Notes: generated by a model from the letters alone, not told the origin. Shown: positions 47,409 through 57,612, counted from the first letter of the stretch. The stretch is DNA of 64,000 nt from Micromonospora sp. NBRC 110009 (GCF_030518795.1 NZ_CP130427.1:6882001-6946000); one strand, 5' to 3'. Translations and numbers: made by a program.

Positions 47409-49958
47409 TCAGGCGCCGCGCAGGGTCGCGCCGAAGCGCTCCGCCGCCCGGGCGACGGCCGCGTCCCGGGCCGCCACCGCCTCCTCGACGGTGAGCGTCC
47501 GGTCCGGGGCCCGGAACGTCAGCTTGTACGCCAGCGACTTGCGGCCCGCGCCGAGCTGCTCCGAGGCGTACACGTCGAAGAGCCGGACGCCTTCCAGCAG
47601 CTCGCCGGCCCCCTCGGCCAGGGCCCGCTCCACCTCGGCGGCCGGGACCGAGTCGGCCACGACGAGGGCCACGTCGATGAGCGCGGGCGGGAAGGTGGAG
47701 ATGCCCGGACCGGCCACCAGCGCGGGAGCGGGCAGCGCGTCCAGGTTCAGCTCCATGGCGCTGGTGCGGCGCGGCAGCTCCAGCGTCGCCACCACAGCGG
47801 GGTGCAGCTCACCGGCGTACCCGACCGTCGTGTCGTCCACCCGCAGCTCGGCGCAGCGGCCCGGGTGCCAGGGCGCCCGCTCGGCGGCCCGGACGGTGAC
47901 CCGGTCGGCCGGGATGCCGGCGGCCGTGAGCACGGCCCGGCCGGCCTCGACGGCGTCCGCCCAGCCGGCCGGGCGGCCCCCGCCCCACCAGCCGGCCGGC
48001 TCGACCTCGCCGGCGAGCGCCACGGCGACGTGCCGCGGCTGGTCGGGCACCACCGCGTCGGCGGCGGCGAACTCCTCGTCGGTGGGTCGCCGGTCCACGC
48101 CCATGGCCGGCGGGGCGCCGACCCCGGGACGCGGGTGGAACACCGCGCCGATCTCGTAGATCGCCAGGTCGCGCAGCCCCCGGCCGACGTTGCGCTTGAG
48201 GATGCCGAGCAGCGGGCCGAGCAGGGTGGTCCGCAGCAGCGGCTCCTCCTCGGAGAGCGGATTGGCCACCCGCACCGCCGGCCGGCGCGGGTCGTCGGCC
48301 GGCAGGCGGAGCTGGTCGGCGAGCTCGGGGGAGACGAACGGGTGCGCCAGGACCTCGACGTATCCGCGCTCGGCGAGCGACCGGGCCACCGCGCGGCGGC
48401 GCAGCTGCTGCCAGGTGAGGCCACGGCCGGGCGGCGCGGTGGGCAGCACCGACGGCAACCGGTCGTACCCGTCCAGGCGGACCACCTCCTCGACCAGGTC
48501 GGCCGGGTCGGTGAGATCCGGCCGCCAGGTCGGCGGGGTCACGCTGAGCACCGGGGCCGCACCGGCGGCGGCCACCCCGACCTCGCCCGGGTCCTCGCCG
48601 AGCCGGTCGGCGCCGCCCGCGACCGTGCAGCCGACCTGCTCCAGCAGCTCGACCACCCGCTCCGGGGCATACGCCACCCCGACCCGGCGGGACGGCAGGT
48701 CCGCCGGCAGGCTGATCGGGGTACGCGGCCGGACGTGGTCGATGTCGAGGACCTCGCCGCCGACCGTGCCCCCGGCGTGCTCGCTCAGCAGCCGCACCGC
48801 CTTCTCCAGCGCGACCAGCGGCAGGGCCGGGTCGACGCCCCGCTCCCACCGCTTGGCCGCCTCGCTGAACAGCTTGTGCCGCCGGGCGGTGCGGCCGACG
48901 GTCGCCGGGTCCCAGTGCGCCGCCTCGAAGAGCACGTCGGTGGTGGTGGCGATCACCTCACTGGTCTCGCCCCCCATCACCGCGGCCAGCGAGATCGGAC
49001 CGGTGTCGTCGCAGATCACCAGGTCTTCGGGGGACAGGGTGCGGGTGACGCCGTCCAGGGTGGTCAGCTTCTCCCCCGGCTCGGCCCGGCGGACCACCAG
49101 CGGCCCGCTGACCCGGTCGGCGTCGAACGCGTGCATCGGCTGGCCGAGTTCGAGCATCAGGTAGTTGGTGATGTCGACCGCCAGCGAGATGCTGCGGATG
49201 CCGGCCACGGTGAGCCGCTGCCGCATCCAGCCGGGCGTCTCCACGGTCGGGTCGATGCCGCGGACCATCCGGGCGGCGAACCGGTCGCAGCCGACCGGGT
49301 CCCGCACCTCGACCGGGTACGCCGGCTCGGCGGTGCCGCCCGGCGCCGGGATCGCGGCCGGGTCGCGGAACGGCACGCCGAGGGCGTGCGACAGCTCCCG
49401 GGCGAGGCCCCGCACGCTCAGCGCGTAGCCACGGTCGGGAGTGATCTCCAGCTCGACCACGACGTCGTCGAGGCCGACCACCGGGCGGGCGTCGTCGCCG
49501 GGCTTGGCCGGGGTGTCCTCGGGCAGCACGATGATGCCCGAGTGGTCGTCGCCCAGGCCCAGCTCCTTCGCCGAGGTGATCATGCCGGCGGAGGTGCGCC
49601 CGTACGTCTTGCGCGCGCCGATGGCGAAGTTGCCGGGCAGCACGCCGCCGGGAAGGATCACCACCACCTTGTCGCCCTGGGCGAAGTTGCGCGCCCCGCA
49701 GACGATCTCCTGCGGCTCGCCGGTGCCGTTGGCGGCGCCGACGTCGACCCGGCAGAAGCGGATCGGCTTCTTGAAGCCGGTCAGCTCCTCGATCTCCAGG
49801 ACCTCACCGACCACCAGCGGACCGGTGACGCTCTCGCGCAGGTCCTCGATGGACTCGACCTCGATGCCGAGGTCGACCAGCGCCTGCTCCAGGTCGCCGG
49901 CGGGCAGATCGGCGGGGAGGTCGACGTACTCCCGCAGCCAACTGACAGAAACTCGCAT
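47409..49958 (-). CDS. pheT: Phenylalanyl-tRNA synthetase beta subunit
   Basis: An 849-residue subunit of the alpha2beta2 synthetase. The N-terminal tRNA-binding OB domain (about 40-155: VGEVLEIEELTGFKKPIRFCRVDVG) is followed by the B3/B4 editing domain (FAARMVRGIDPTVETP), B5 and the catalytic-like core. It ends in the anticodon-binding FDX-ACB domain (about 755-849: ISTFPPALIDVALVV and LAYKLTFRAPDRTLTVEE). ATG with GGAGACGG upstream. It follows pheS by 39 bp. In related genomes pheT often lies near argC; here the inverted cassette sits between. Confidence 0.96.
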   Translation of the reverse strand: MRVSVSWLREYVDLPADLPAGDLEQALVDLGIEVESIEDLRESVTGPLVVGEVLEIEELTGFKKPIRFCRVDVGAANGTGEPQEIVCGARNFAQGDKVVVILPGGVLPGNFAIGARKTYGRTSAGMITSAKELGLGDDHSGIIVLPEDTPAKPGDDARPVVGLDDVVVELEITPDRGYALSVRGLARELSHALGVPFRDPAAIPAPGGTAEPAYPVEVRDPVGCDRFAARMVRGIDPTVETPGWMRQRLTVAGIRSISLAVDITNYLMLELGQPMHAFDADRVSGPLVVRRAEPGEKLTTLDGVTRTLSPEDLVICDDTGPISLAAVMGGETSEVIATTTDVLFEAAHWDPATVGRTARRHKLFSEAAKRWERGVDPALPLVALEKAVRLLSEHAGGTVGGEVLDIDHVRPRTPISLPADLPSRRVGVAYAPERVVELLEQVGCTVAGGADRLGEDPGEVGVAAAGAAPVLSVTPPTWRPDLTDPADLVEEVVRLDGYDRLPSVLPTAPPGRGLTWQQLRRRAVARSLAERGYVEVLAHPFVSPELADQLRLPADDPRRPAVRVANPLSEEEPLLRTTLLGPLLGILKRNVGRGLRDLAIYEIGAVFHPRPGVGAPPAMGVDRRPTDEEFAAADAVVPDQPRHVAVALAGEVEPAGWWGGGRPAGWADAVEAGRAVLTAAGIPADRVTVRAAERAPWHPGRCAELRVDDTTVGYAGELHPAVVATLELPRRTSAMELNLDALPAPALVAGPGISTFPPALIDVALVVADSVPAAEVERALAEGAGELLEGVRLFDVYASEQLGAGRKSLAYKLTFRAPDRTLTVEEAVAARDAAVARAAERFGATLRGA

Positions 49959-49997
49959 GACTGTGAACCACCGTCTCCGTAACTCGTGCCGCGCCGT

Positions 49998-51116
<1,119 letters not shown>

Positions 51117-51241
51117 CTAGGCGAGTCTACGGACGCGCGGCTTCGCCGCAGCCCGCCGGTGGGAGTTCCGCAGGAGGAAGGGTCAGGCCCGCCGCCCGCC
51201 GACACCGGCGGGCTGGCTAAACGAACGCCGTGGCGCGTTCA

Positions 51242-52129
51242 TCACGTGGACGACTCCCCTGCTGTGTGTGCCGCGCGACCGGCTGGCGGTCGACGCAGTG
51301 CTCTCGCTGAAGCGTACAGGCAGACGGCCGCGGCCGCAGCCAGGTTCAGGCTCTCGGCGCGCCCGTGCAGCGGCACCCGGACCCGGGCGTCGGCCGCGGC
51401 GGTCAGCTCCGCGGGCAGCCCGTGCGCCTCCGAGCCGAAGAGCCAGCCGGTGGGGGTGGCGAGCCGGCCGGCGTCGGCCAGCTCGTCGAGGTCGCTGTCG
51501 CCGTACCCGGTGGTGGCAAAGACGGACAGCCCGGCGGCCCGCAGTTCCCCGACCGCCGCGAGGGGGTCGGGCGCGCGGACCACGTCGACGTGGAAGAGGC
51601 TGCCGGCGGAGGCCCGCACGCACTTGCCGTTGTACGGGTCGACCGCGTCGCCGGCGAAGACCACCGCGCCCGCGCCGGCCGCGTCGGCGGTGCGCAGCAC
51701 GGTGCCGGCGTTGCCCGGGTCGCGGATCTCGGCGAGCACCGCGACCAGCCGCGGCCCGCGGGCGAGGGCGTCCGCCAGCGGCACGTCGAGGTGCCGGCAG
51801 ACGGCGACCAGGCCCTGCGGGGCGACGGTCTCGGCGAGCGCGGCCACGGCCTCGTCGGTCACCTCGGAGACGGGGATGTCGGCCCGGGCGGCCTGCGCCG
51901 CCAGGTCGCCGTACCGGTCCAGGGCGGCCGGGGTGCCGAACAGCTCGACGACCGTGCCGGCCCGGCCCAGGGCCTCGCGGACGGCCTGCGGCCCCTCGGC
52001 CAGGAACCGGCCGGTGGTCTCGCGGTCCCGGCGGCGCTGGAGCCGGCGGGCGGCGACGATCCTGGGGGTACGCGGGGTGAACGGGCCGGAGACAGCGTCG
52101 AGGCGCCTCCCGCGCGATGGTGAATGCAT
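51242..52129 (-). CDS. TrmH/SpoU family RNA 2'-O-ribose methyltransferase
   Basis: A 295-residue SPOUT enzyme. The N-terminal RNA-binding substrate domain (about 20-110: RIVAARRLQRRRDRETTGRFLAEGPQAVREAL) precedes the knotted SAM-binding domain. The latter carries LAEIRDPGNAGTVLRTADAAGA (motif 1), GWLFGSEAHGLPAEL (motif 2) and VRVPLHGRAESLNLAAAAAVCLY (motif 3). It methylates tRNA or 23S rRNA; the site is not known. It lies between rplT and pheS, a position conserved in actinobacteria. Confidence 0.94.
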   Translation of the reverse strand: MHSPSRGRRLDAVSGPFTPRTPRIVAARRLQRRRDRETTGRFLAEGPQAVREALGRAGTVVELFGTPAALDRYGDLAAQAARADIPVSEVTDEAVAALAETVAPQGLVAVCRHLDVPLADALARGPRLVAVLAEIRDPGNAGTVLRTADAAGAGAVVFAGDAVDPYNGKCVRASAGSLFHVDVVRAPDPLAAVGELRAAGLSVFATTGYGDSDLDELADAGRLATPTGWLFGSEAHGLPAELTAAADARVRVPLHGRAESLNLAAAAAVCLYASARALRRPPAGRAAHTAGESST

Positions 52130-52161
52130 GGGAGACGCCTCGATCTGCTGGTACGGGTGGA

Positions 52162-52554
52162 TCAGGCGGCCTGGGCCGCGGCGCCACCGGTGCCCTCGGC
52201 CGCCACGGCGGCGCGGGCCAGCTCGACGATCGCGGCGAACGCCGCGGCGTCGTTGACGGCCAGGTCGGCCAGGATCTTGCGGTCGACCTCGATGCCGGCC
52301 AGGCGCAGGCCCTGGATCAGCCGGTTGTAGGTCAGGCCGTTGGCCCGGGCGCCGGCGTTGATCCGCTGGATCCAGAGCTGCCGGAAGTCGCCCTTGCGGT
52401 CGCGACGGTCCCGGTAGGAGTACTGCATCGAGTGCAGCACCTGCTCCTTGGCCTTGCGGTAGAGCCGGGAGCGCTGACCGCGGTAGCCGCTCGCGGTCTC
52501 CAGCAGGGTACGACGCTTCTTCTGGGCGTTCACAGCCCGCTTGACGCGTGCCAT
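52162..52554 (-). CDS. rplT: 50S ribosomal protein L20
   Basis: A 130-residue L20: [39 protein letters not shown] at the N-terminus and [28 protein letters not shown] in the C-terminal domain. It binds 23S rRNA early in assembly and, in other bacteria, represses its own operon by binding the leader. ATG with AAGGAG 5 nt upstream. It follows rpmI. Confidence 0.97.
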   Translation of the reverse strand: MARVKRAVNAQKKRRTLLETASGYRGQRSRLYRKAKEQVLHSMQYSYRDRRDRKGDFRQLWIQRINAGARANGLTYNRLIQGLRLAGIEVDRKILADLAVNDAAAFAAIVELARAAVAAEGTGGAAAQAA

Positions 52555-52586
52555 CTCAACTCCTTCTTCGGTTCAGGTGGCGCGCG

Positions 52587-52781
52587 TCAGCGGCCGAGCA
52601 GCTTCTTGATTCGCTTGGTGTCGGCCTTGGCCAGCTCGACGGTGCCGGTCAGCCGGCGGGTCTGGGTGGAGGCCTTCTTCTCCAGGTTGTGGCGGAGGCC
52701 GGCCTGCTGGGCAACGATCTTGCCCTTGCCGGTCACCTTGACCCGCTTGCCCATACCCGTGTGGCTCTTCATCTTCGGCAT
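52587..52781 (-). CDS. rpmI: 50S ribosomal protein L35
   Basis: A 64-residue L35 with PKMKSHTGMGKRVKVTGKGKIVAQQAG and the C-terminal KADTKRIKKLLGR. ATG 52781 with GGGGAGAG 9 nt upstream. It lies 19 bp after infC and before rplT in the conserved infC-rpmI-rplT order. Confidence 0.97.
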   Translation of the reverse strand: MPKMKSHTGMGKRVKVTGKGKIVAQQAGLRHNLEKKASTQTRRLTGTVELAKADTKRIKKLLGR

Positions 52782-52800
52782 GTGGAACGTCTCTCCCCTG

Positions 52801-53445
52801 TTACTGGCCGCTGGTCTCAGCGGTCGTGCCGGTCTCACCGGCTGCTGCGGTCTCGCCGGCCTCCGGGGCGCCTTCGGCGGCCCGTTCCCGGGGTCCGCCC
52901 CGGGTGGCCGTCGCGGCGACCGCGGCGGCCTTGGTGGCGCGGTGCGGCGCGAGCACCATGATCATGTTGCGGCCGTCCTGCTTCGGCGCGGCCTCGACGT
53001 ACCCCAGCTCCGAGATCTCGGACTCGAGCCGACGCAGGAGCCGGTAACCCAGCTCCGGGCGGCTCTGCTCGCGACCGCGGAACATGATCGTCACCTTGAC
53101 CTTGTCGCCGGCCTTGAGGAACCGCACCACGTGACCCTTCTTGGTCTCGTAGTCGTGCGGATCGATCTTCGGCCGGAGCTTCATCTCCTTGATGACGGTC
53201 TGCTGCTGGTTACGCCGCGCTTCGCGCGCCTTCAGTGCGCTCTCGTACTTGAACTTGCCGAAGTCCATGAGCTTGCACACCGGCGGGCGCGCCATCGGCG
53301 CAACCTCGACCAGGTCCAGGTCGACGTCCGCGGCCAGCTGAAGGGCGCGCTCCAGCGGGACGATGCCCACCTGCTCACCTTCAGGGCCGACCAGTCGGAC
53401 CTCACGTGCCCGGATCTGCTCGTTCACGCGTGGTTCGACGCTGAT
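52801..53445 (-). CDS. infC: Translation initiation factor IF-3 (likely ATC start)
   Basis: A 214-residue IF-3. The N-terminal domain has [29 protein letters not shown] and the linker [19 protein letters not shown]. The C-terminal domain holds [38 protein letters not shown] Glu/Ala-rich tail (about 180-214) follows. AGGAGG lies 4 nt before an in-frame ATC at 53443-53445 (giving SVEPRVNEQ). The first GTG, at 53425-53427, is 22 nt from that SD. Non-canonical starts allow IF-3 to repress its own synthesis, as with the AUU start of E. coli infC. Confidence 0.93.
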   Translation of the reverse strand: MSVEPRVNEQIRAREVRLVGPEGEQVGIVPLERALQLAADVDLDLVEVAPMARPPVCKLMDFGKFKYESALKAREARRNQQQTVIKEMKLRPKIDPHDYETKKGHVVRFLKAGDKVKVTIMFRGREQSRPELGYRLLRRLESEISELGYVEAAPKQDGRNMIMVLAPHRATKAAAVAATATRGGPRERAAEGAPEAGETAAAGETGTTAETSGQ

Positions 53446-53820
53446 GGGGCCTCCTCGAGTCGAGTCTCCTACGGTGCCGACTCCGCGGGCTCCCGGGCGG
53501 GAGCCGACCCGGAAAGCAGAAGGCCCCGGCGCATGCCAGGGCCCGCTCGACCGGTCGGCACGATCACATGATCGCGCATCCGGAGCCGGGACGTGCCCGG
53601 AACCGGAGGACCGGACCCGGCCACCTACAGGGGCGACTCGGGTGGGAGCAGGCGCTCCGCTTCAGGACCACCCGCACGTCAGAGACGGGGGCAGTCTGGT
53701 CGACTCCGCAACACTACACCCCCACCCCACCCCTCCCCAAACCGGGCTCCGCACGCCCGCGGGGCCGGCCCCAGCGGCCGGACGCACCCCCGTCGGCCAC
53801 CGTTCCCGGGAGGGGTGCGA
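53446..53820. other. infC leader and intergenic region, no gene
   Basis: This 375-bp gap has no convincing gene. Its infC-proximal part is the structured leader described separately. An inverted repeat CGATCA-CA-TGATCG lies at 53562-53575, a possible operator or small hairpin. From about 53700 the DNA is unusually C-rich on the plus strand. On the minus strand TAGTGT near 53712-53717 resembles a -10 box, without a clear -35. Confidence 0.45.
53488..53544 (-). promoter_or_regulatory. Putative infC leader attenuator: two stacked hairpins
   Basis: In the transcript a 9-bp stem GGCCCTGGC-ATGC-GCCGGGGCC (one G-U pair) is followed by UUCUGCUUU, which resembles an intrinsic terminator. A second perfect 7-bp stem, GGCTCCC-N4-GGGAGCC, lies 18 nt further on and ends about 35 nt before the infC SD. 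Such a layout fits attenuation or autoregulation of infC-rpmI-rplT. No known L20-leader consensus could be verified by eye. Confidence 0.45.
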
Positions 53821-54291
53821 TCAGTGGGAGGCGGCCTCGCCCGCGAGGGCGGCCAGGTGGGCCTGGTGCAGGCGGCGCAGGGCGCGGACACCCTCCACCG
53901 CATGCTCCTTGTCGGCGGCCTGCAGAGCCACCATCGGCAGCAGGTCGTCGTCGTGCAGCTCCAGGCTGGCCCAGGGGGCGCCCCGGTCGAACCGGACACC
54001 CCGGACGACCTCCCACGGCAGCTCGTACGAGCCGATCACGTTGCGGACCCGCACGCCCTTGGCGTCGGCCACCACCCGGGGCCGGGTGAAGAGCAGGATG
54101 CCGAGGGCGCCGAAGACGCCCAGCCCGATCATGGCGAGCTGGTCGCCCCGCTGGAACGTGCCGTAGCCGTCGCCGGTGGACCCGGTCAGCGAGGTCGCCA
54201 CCAGGCTGAACACCACCACCAGCGTGACGGCCGACACCCAGCAGACCAGCCGGATCCGGCGCGGCCGCACGGTCACCACGGAATCGCTCAC
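53821..54291 (-). CDS. Membrane protein with bacterial PH domain (CFP-6-type)
   Basis: A 156-residue protein with two hydrophobic helices (about 15-38 and 50-68) and a C-terminal PH-like domain: FTRPRVVADAKGVRVRNVIGSYELPWEVVRGVRFDRGAPWASLELHDDDLLPMVALQ. This matches the low-molecular-weight antigen CFP-6 PH domain of actinobacteria. The molecular role is not established. GTG start overlaps the upstream transporter stop by 4 bp (GTGA). It is the last gene of the hisE-hisG-transporter run. Confidence 0.85.
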   Translation of the reverse strand: MSDSVVTVRPRRIRLVCWVSAVTLVVVFSLVATSLTGSTGDGYGTFQRGDQLAMIGLGVFGALGILLFTRPRVVADAKGVRVRNVIGSYELPWEVVRGVRFDRGAPWASLELHDDDLLPMVALQAADKEHAVEGVRALRRLHQAHLAALAGEAASH

Positions 54292-55250
54292 CCGACCAGT
54301 CTGCCATCCGGAGCAGGCTCGTCTTCCGGCGCCACACGGACCGGCGCGCGCCGCCGGACCCCGGCCACCAGCACCGCCACGCCGGTGAGCGCCGCACCGG
54401 CCAGCACCGGCAGCCGGACCCCGGCTCCGCCGGGCAGCGCGACGTCCAGCAGCAGGGCACCGCCGAGCTGCCCGGCCACCAGGGCCAGGCCGGTGCGCAG
54501 CACCCCGGCGGCCCGGACGCCGACCAGCAGGGCGAGCACGATGCCGACGCCGAACAGGCCGCCGACATAGAGCCACCACTGGGCGGGCCAGGTGGGGCGG
54601 GTGGCCAGCACGCCGGCCAGCGCCGCCACCCCGGCGATCGCCGAGGTGCTGACCGCGAAGTTCACCGCCAGCCCGGCGGCCGGGCCGACGGCCGCGGCGA
54701 CCCGCCCGTTGAGCGCGGACTGGAGGGCCACCGCCAGGCCGCCGACGACCGAGAGCAGCACCAGCCCGACCGCCAGGTCGCCGACCGGCTGGCCGAGCTG
54801 GGCGAGGGCCACCGCGGCGATCCCCAGCAGCGCCCCGACGACCCGGGGCCCGGTCAGCGACAGCCGGCCCGTCGCGGCCAGCCCGACCCGGTCCACGGCC
54901 AGCCCGCCGAGGCTGCCCCCGGCCACCTGGGCGATGGTGAAGACCGCCACCCCGAGCGCCGGCACGACGAACGGGCCGATCACCACGATCGCCGCCCCGC
55001 CCAGCCCGCCCAGGTACGCCCACCAGGGCAGGCCGGAACCGCGCAGCGCGGCCAGCCCGGCGCGCATCGACGGAAGCGCGACCAGCCCGAGCAGCACCAG
55101 CAGGCTGCCGCCGAGATTGTTGACCACCGCCCCGAGCACCGGGTCGCCGGCCCGCTCCCCCAGCTCGGCGTTGACCACGCCCTGCGCGGCCGAGCCCAAC
55201 CCGCCGACCACGACCACGGCCAGGGCGGCCGGCGCCGGCAGCGGCCTCAC
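54288..55250 (-). CDS. YdcZ/DMT-type membrane transporter
   Basis: A 320-residue protein with ten predicted hydrophobic helices in two homologous halves of five (first half about 5-155, second about 160-305). The start LAVVVVGGLGSAAQGVVNAELGERAGDPVLGAVVNNLGGSLLV fits the YdcZ (DUF606) branch of drug/metabolite transporters. Substrate unknown. GTG start overlaps the hisG stop (GTGA) and the stop overlaps the PH-domain gene, so it is co-translated with histidine genes; a link to histidine metabolism is not shown. Confidence 0.87.
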   Translation of the reverse strand: MRPLPAPAALAVVVVGGLGSAAQGVVNAELGERAGDPVLGAVVNNLGGSLLVLLGLVALPSMRAGLAALRGSGLPWWAYLGGLGGAAIVVIGPFVVPALGVAVFTIAQVAGGSLGGLAVDRVGLAATGRLSLTGPRVVGALLGIAAVALAQLGQPVGDLAVGLVLLSVVGGLAVALQSALNGRVAAAVGPAAGLAVNFAVSTSAIAGVAALAGVLATRPTWPAQWWLYVGGLFGVGIVLALLVGVRAAGVLRTGLALVAGQLGGALLLDVALPGGAGVRLPVLAGAALTGVAVLVAGVRRRAPVRVAPEDEPAPDGRLVG

Positions 55251-56092
55251 AGCCGGCAGGCGTGGATGTTGGTGACCAGGATGGCCCGGGCGCCCAGCTC
55301 GTAGAGCTCGTCCATGATCCGGTGCGCGTCGTCCCGCAGGACCATCGCCTGCACCGCGACCCAGCCCTCCCGGTGCAGCGGGGAGACCGTCGGCGACTCG
55401 ATGCCGGGGGTGAGCGAGCTGGCCCGGTCCAGCAGGCCGGCCGGCACGTCGTAGGCGAGCATCACGTAGCGGCGGGCGACCAGCACGCCGTGCAGCCGGC
55501 GCAGCAACTGCTCGGACTGGGCGCAGCCGGCCGCGCCGGCCCGGCGGACCAGCACCGCCGAGGAGCGCAGCAGCGGCTCGCCGAAGACCACCAGGCCGGC
55601 CTGGCGCAGCGTGGCGCCGGTCTCCACCACGTCGGCGACCACGTCCGCGACGCCGAGGCGGATCGCGTTCTCCACCGCGCCGTCCAGCCGGATCACCTCG
55701 GCCTTGACGCCCAGCTCGGCCAGGTGCCGCTCGACCAGGCCCGGGTACGCGGTGGCGATCCGGCGCCCGCCGAGCTCCTGCACCGAGTCGACGTCGTCGG
55801 GGCGGGCGGCGAAGCGGAAGGTGGCCCGGCCGAAGTTCAGGTCGACGACCTCCTCGGCCGGCGCGCCGGAATCGACCAGCAGGTCGCGGCCGGTGATGCC
55901 GACGTCGAGATCACCCGAGCCGACATAGGTGGCGATGTCCTTGGGGCGGAGGTAGAAGAACTCGATGTCGTTGGGCTCGTCCCGGCAGACCAGGTCCTTC
56001 GGGTCGGTGCGCTGGCGGTAGCCCGCCTCGCGCAGCATCTGGGCGGCCGACTCGGCCAGCGCCCCCTTGTTGGGTACGGCGACACGCAGCAT
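55247..56092 (-). CDS. hisG: ATP phosphoribosyltransferase (long form)
   Basis: A 281-residue enzyme for the first committed step of histidine synthesis. The N-terminal LRVAVPNKGALAESAAQMLREAGY and the PRPP motif DGAVENAIRLGVADVVADVVETGATLRQAG are typical. The C-terminal ACT-like regulatory domain (about 205-281: ESPTVSPLHREGWVAVQAMV) marks the hexameric form inhibited by histidine. ATG 56092 with AGGAG 10 nt upstream. It follows hisE by 48 bp. Confidence 0.96.
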   Translation of the reverse strand: MLRVAVPNKGALAESAAQMLREAGYRQRTDPKDLVCRDEPNDIEFFYLRPKDIATYVGSGDLDVGITGRDLLVDSGAPAEEVVDLNFGRATFRFAARPDDVDSVQELGGRRIATAYPGLVERHLAELGVKAEVIRLDGAVENAIRLGVADVVADVVETGATLRQAGLVVFGEPLLRSSAVLVRRAGAAGCAQSEQLLRRLHGVLVARRYVMLAYDVPAGLLDRASSLTPGIESPTVSPLHREGWVAVQAMVLRDDAHRIMDELYELGARAILVTNIHACRL

Positions 56093-56140
56093 GGGTGGAG
56101 TGCTCCTTCGGTCGATCAGGTGATCAGCGGGCGGCGGCAC

Positions 56141-56404
56141 TCACAAATGTCGATAGACGTCCTTCAGCTCGAGACCGGTGGCCAGCATCAGCACCTGGGC
56201 CTGGTAGAGCAGCTGCGAGATCTCCTCGGCGGCCCGTTCCGGACCCTCGTGCTCGGCGGCCATCCACGACTCGGCCGCCTCCTCGACCACCTTCTTGCCG
56301 ATGAAGTGCACCCCCTTCTCGAGCGCGGCGACCGTGCCCGAGCCCGGGGTGCCGGCGGCGGCCTTGGCCTGCAGCTCGGCGAACAACTCCTCGAACGTCT
56401 TCAC
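56141..56404 (-). CDS. hisE: Phosphoribosyl-ATP diphosphatase
   Basis: An 87-residue MazG-fold enzyme for the second step of histidine synthesis. It carries [25 protein letters not shown] and [21 protein letters not shown], where the paired acidic residues would bind Mg. GTG start with GGAAGA upstream. Separate hisE and hisG order is usual for actinobacteria; hisI is not in the window. Confidence 0.95.
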   Translation of the reverse strand: MKTFEELFAELQAKAAAGTPGSGTVAALEKGVHFIGKKVVEEAAESWMAAEHEGPERAAEEISQLLYQAQVLMLATGLELKDVYRHL

Positions 56405-56535
56405 GGGATGCGATTCTTCCAGCCGCCCCGGGTGACGATGCGCCCCGGGGCCGACCCGTCACCATCCCCGGGCCACCAAGGCGTCGAGGTGCCCGTGACG
56501 GCCGGATCCCGCGGCGGTACGGGCGGAACCCGACG

Positions 56536-56541
56536 TACCGT
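56536..56541 (+). promoter_or_regulatory. -10 box for leaderless SEC-C gene
   Basis: TACCGT lies 6 nt before the GTG start at 56548 and no SD sequence is present. No clear -35 is seen. Confidence 0.4.
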
Positions 56542-56547
56542 GAGATC

Positions 56548-57597
56548 GTGCCGACGAGAGACGTGATCACCAGCGCCGACCTCGACGAGCTTCGCCGCTC
56601 GGCGCTCCGGACGGCCGATCCGCTCGGCGTCGCCGCCGACCTGGCCGACGCGGTGGCGCAGGGCCGGCTGGCGGAGCCGGCGGACGCCGGGGACGCGCTG
56701 ACCCTGGCCGCGGAGATCGCCGAGATCCGCGGGCGGCTCGACGCCGCGCTGCGGTACGCGGACCGGGCGTTGGCGGCGTACCCGTCGGTCGAGGATGCCC
56801 CGGCCGGCTTCGCCCGGGCGCTGCGCGCCCGGATCCTGTTCCGGGCCGGCGGCCGGCAGGACGAGGCAATGGCGGAACTCGCCGCGGTGCGCCAGCTCCT
56901 GATCGAACAGCCCGAGGCCCCGGCGTACGTCAGCGCGGCCCTGGACGCCGGCGGTCAATCGGCGATCGCCGAGGAGTGGCTGAGTGAGGCGGTCGACACC
57001 GTGCTGGGCCGGCGCGCCACCGCGCCCGGCGCACCCGCGGAGGCCGTACCCGCCGCCGAGGCGGCGGTGGAGGTCGGCCCTCCGGAGGCGCCCGGCGTGC
57101 TCTTCTTCCTGCTGCAACAGCGGCACCGGGTACGCCGGGACCTGAACCTGCCGCATGATCGGCAGGACGATCTGGCGGACCGGCTGGAGGTCCAGCTCGT
57201 CCGCCGGGCGGAGCAGCGCCAGGGCGCGGAGCCCGACCTGCTCTTCTGGCCCCGGGCCGAGCTCGACCGCCTGCTCGCCGAGCACGCCGAGCTGACCGAG
57301 GCGTACGGGCCGGACTGGGACGCGCACCGCGGCCGGCTGGAACGGCACCTCGTCGAGGAGGCCAACACCGGCCGGACCGGACTGACCATGGTCAGCGCAT
57401 CGGTGGACGGGCTCACCGGCTGGGCCAGCCGGCACAACGGGGATCCGACGGATCCGGAGATCCGCACCCGCTACGCGCGGGAGCTGGCAACCCGCCCCGG
57501 CGCCCAGATTTCCTGGCCGCCGGAGCGCAACGACGCCTGCTGGTGCGGCTCCGGCCTCAAGTACAAGAAGTGCTGCCTGCCGCGCTCCCGTGGCTGA
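56548..57597 (+). CDS. SEC-C zinc-motif protein with TPR-like helical region
   Basis: A 349-residue protein. The N-terminal half (about 10-140) has TPR-like helical pairs (ALTLAAEIAEIRGRLDAALRYADRALAAYP and ALRARILFRAGGRQDEAMAELAAVRQLL). A less ordered Ala/Pro linker (about 150-180) leads to a charged helical middle. The C-terminus ends in the SecA-type zinc motif CWCGSGLKYKKCC (C-x-C-x8-CC). SEC-C motifs often mediate binding to ribosomes or SecB-like partners; the function here is unknown. It stands alone between his and rib genes. Confidence 0.85.
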   Translation: MPTRDVITSADLDELRRSALRTADPLGVAADLADAVAQGRLAEPADAGDALTLAAEIAEIRGRLDAALRYADRALAAYPSVEDAPAGFARALRARILFRAGGRQDEAMAELAAVRQLLIEQPEAPAYVSAALDAGGQSAIAEEWLSEAVDTVLGRRATAPGAPAEAVPAAEAAVEVGPPEAPGVLFFLLQQRHRVRRDLNLPHDRQDDLADRLEVQLVRRAEQRQGAEPDLLFWPRAELDRLLAEHAELTEAYGPDWDAHRGRLERHLVEEANTGRTGLTMVSASVDGLTGWASRHNGDPTDPEIRTRYARELATRPGAQISWPPERNDACWCGSGLKYKKCCLPRSRG

Positions 57598-57612
57598 CCG
57601 CCGCAGCGTGGA

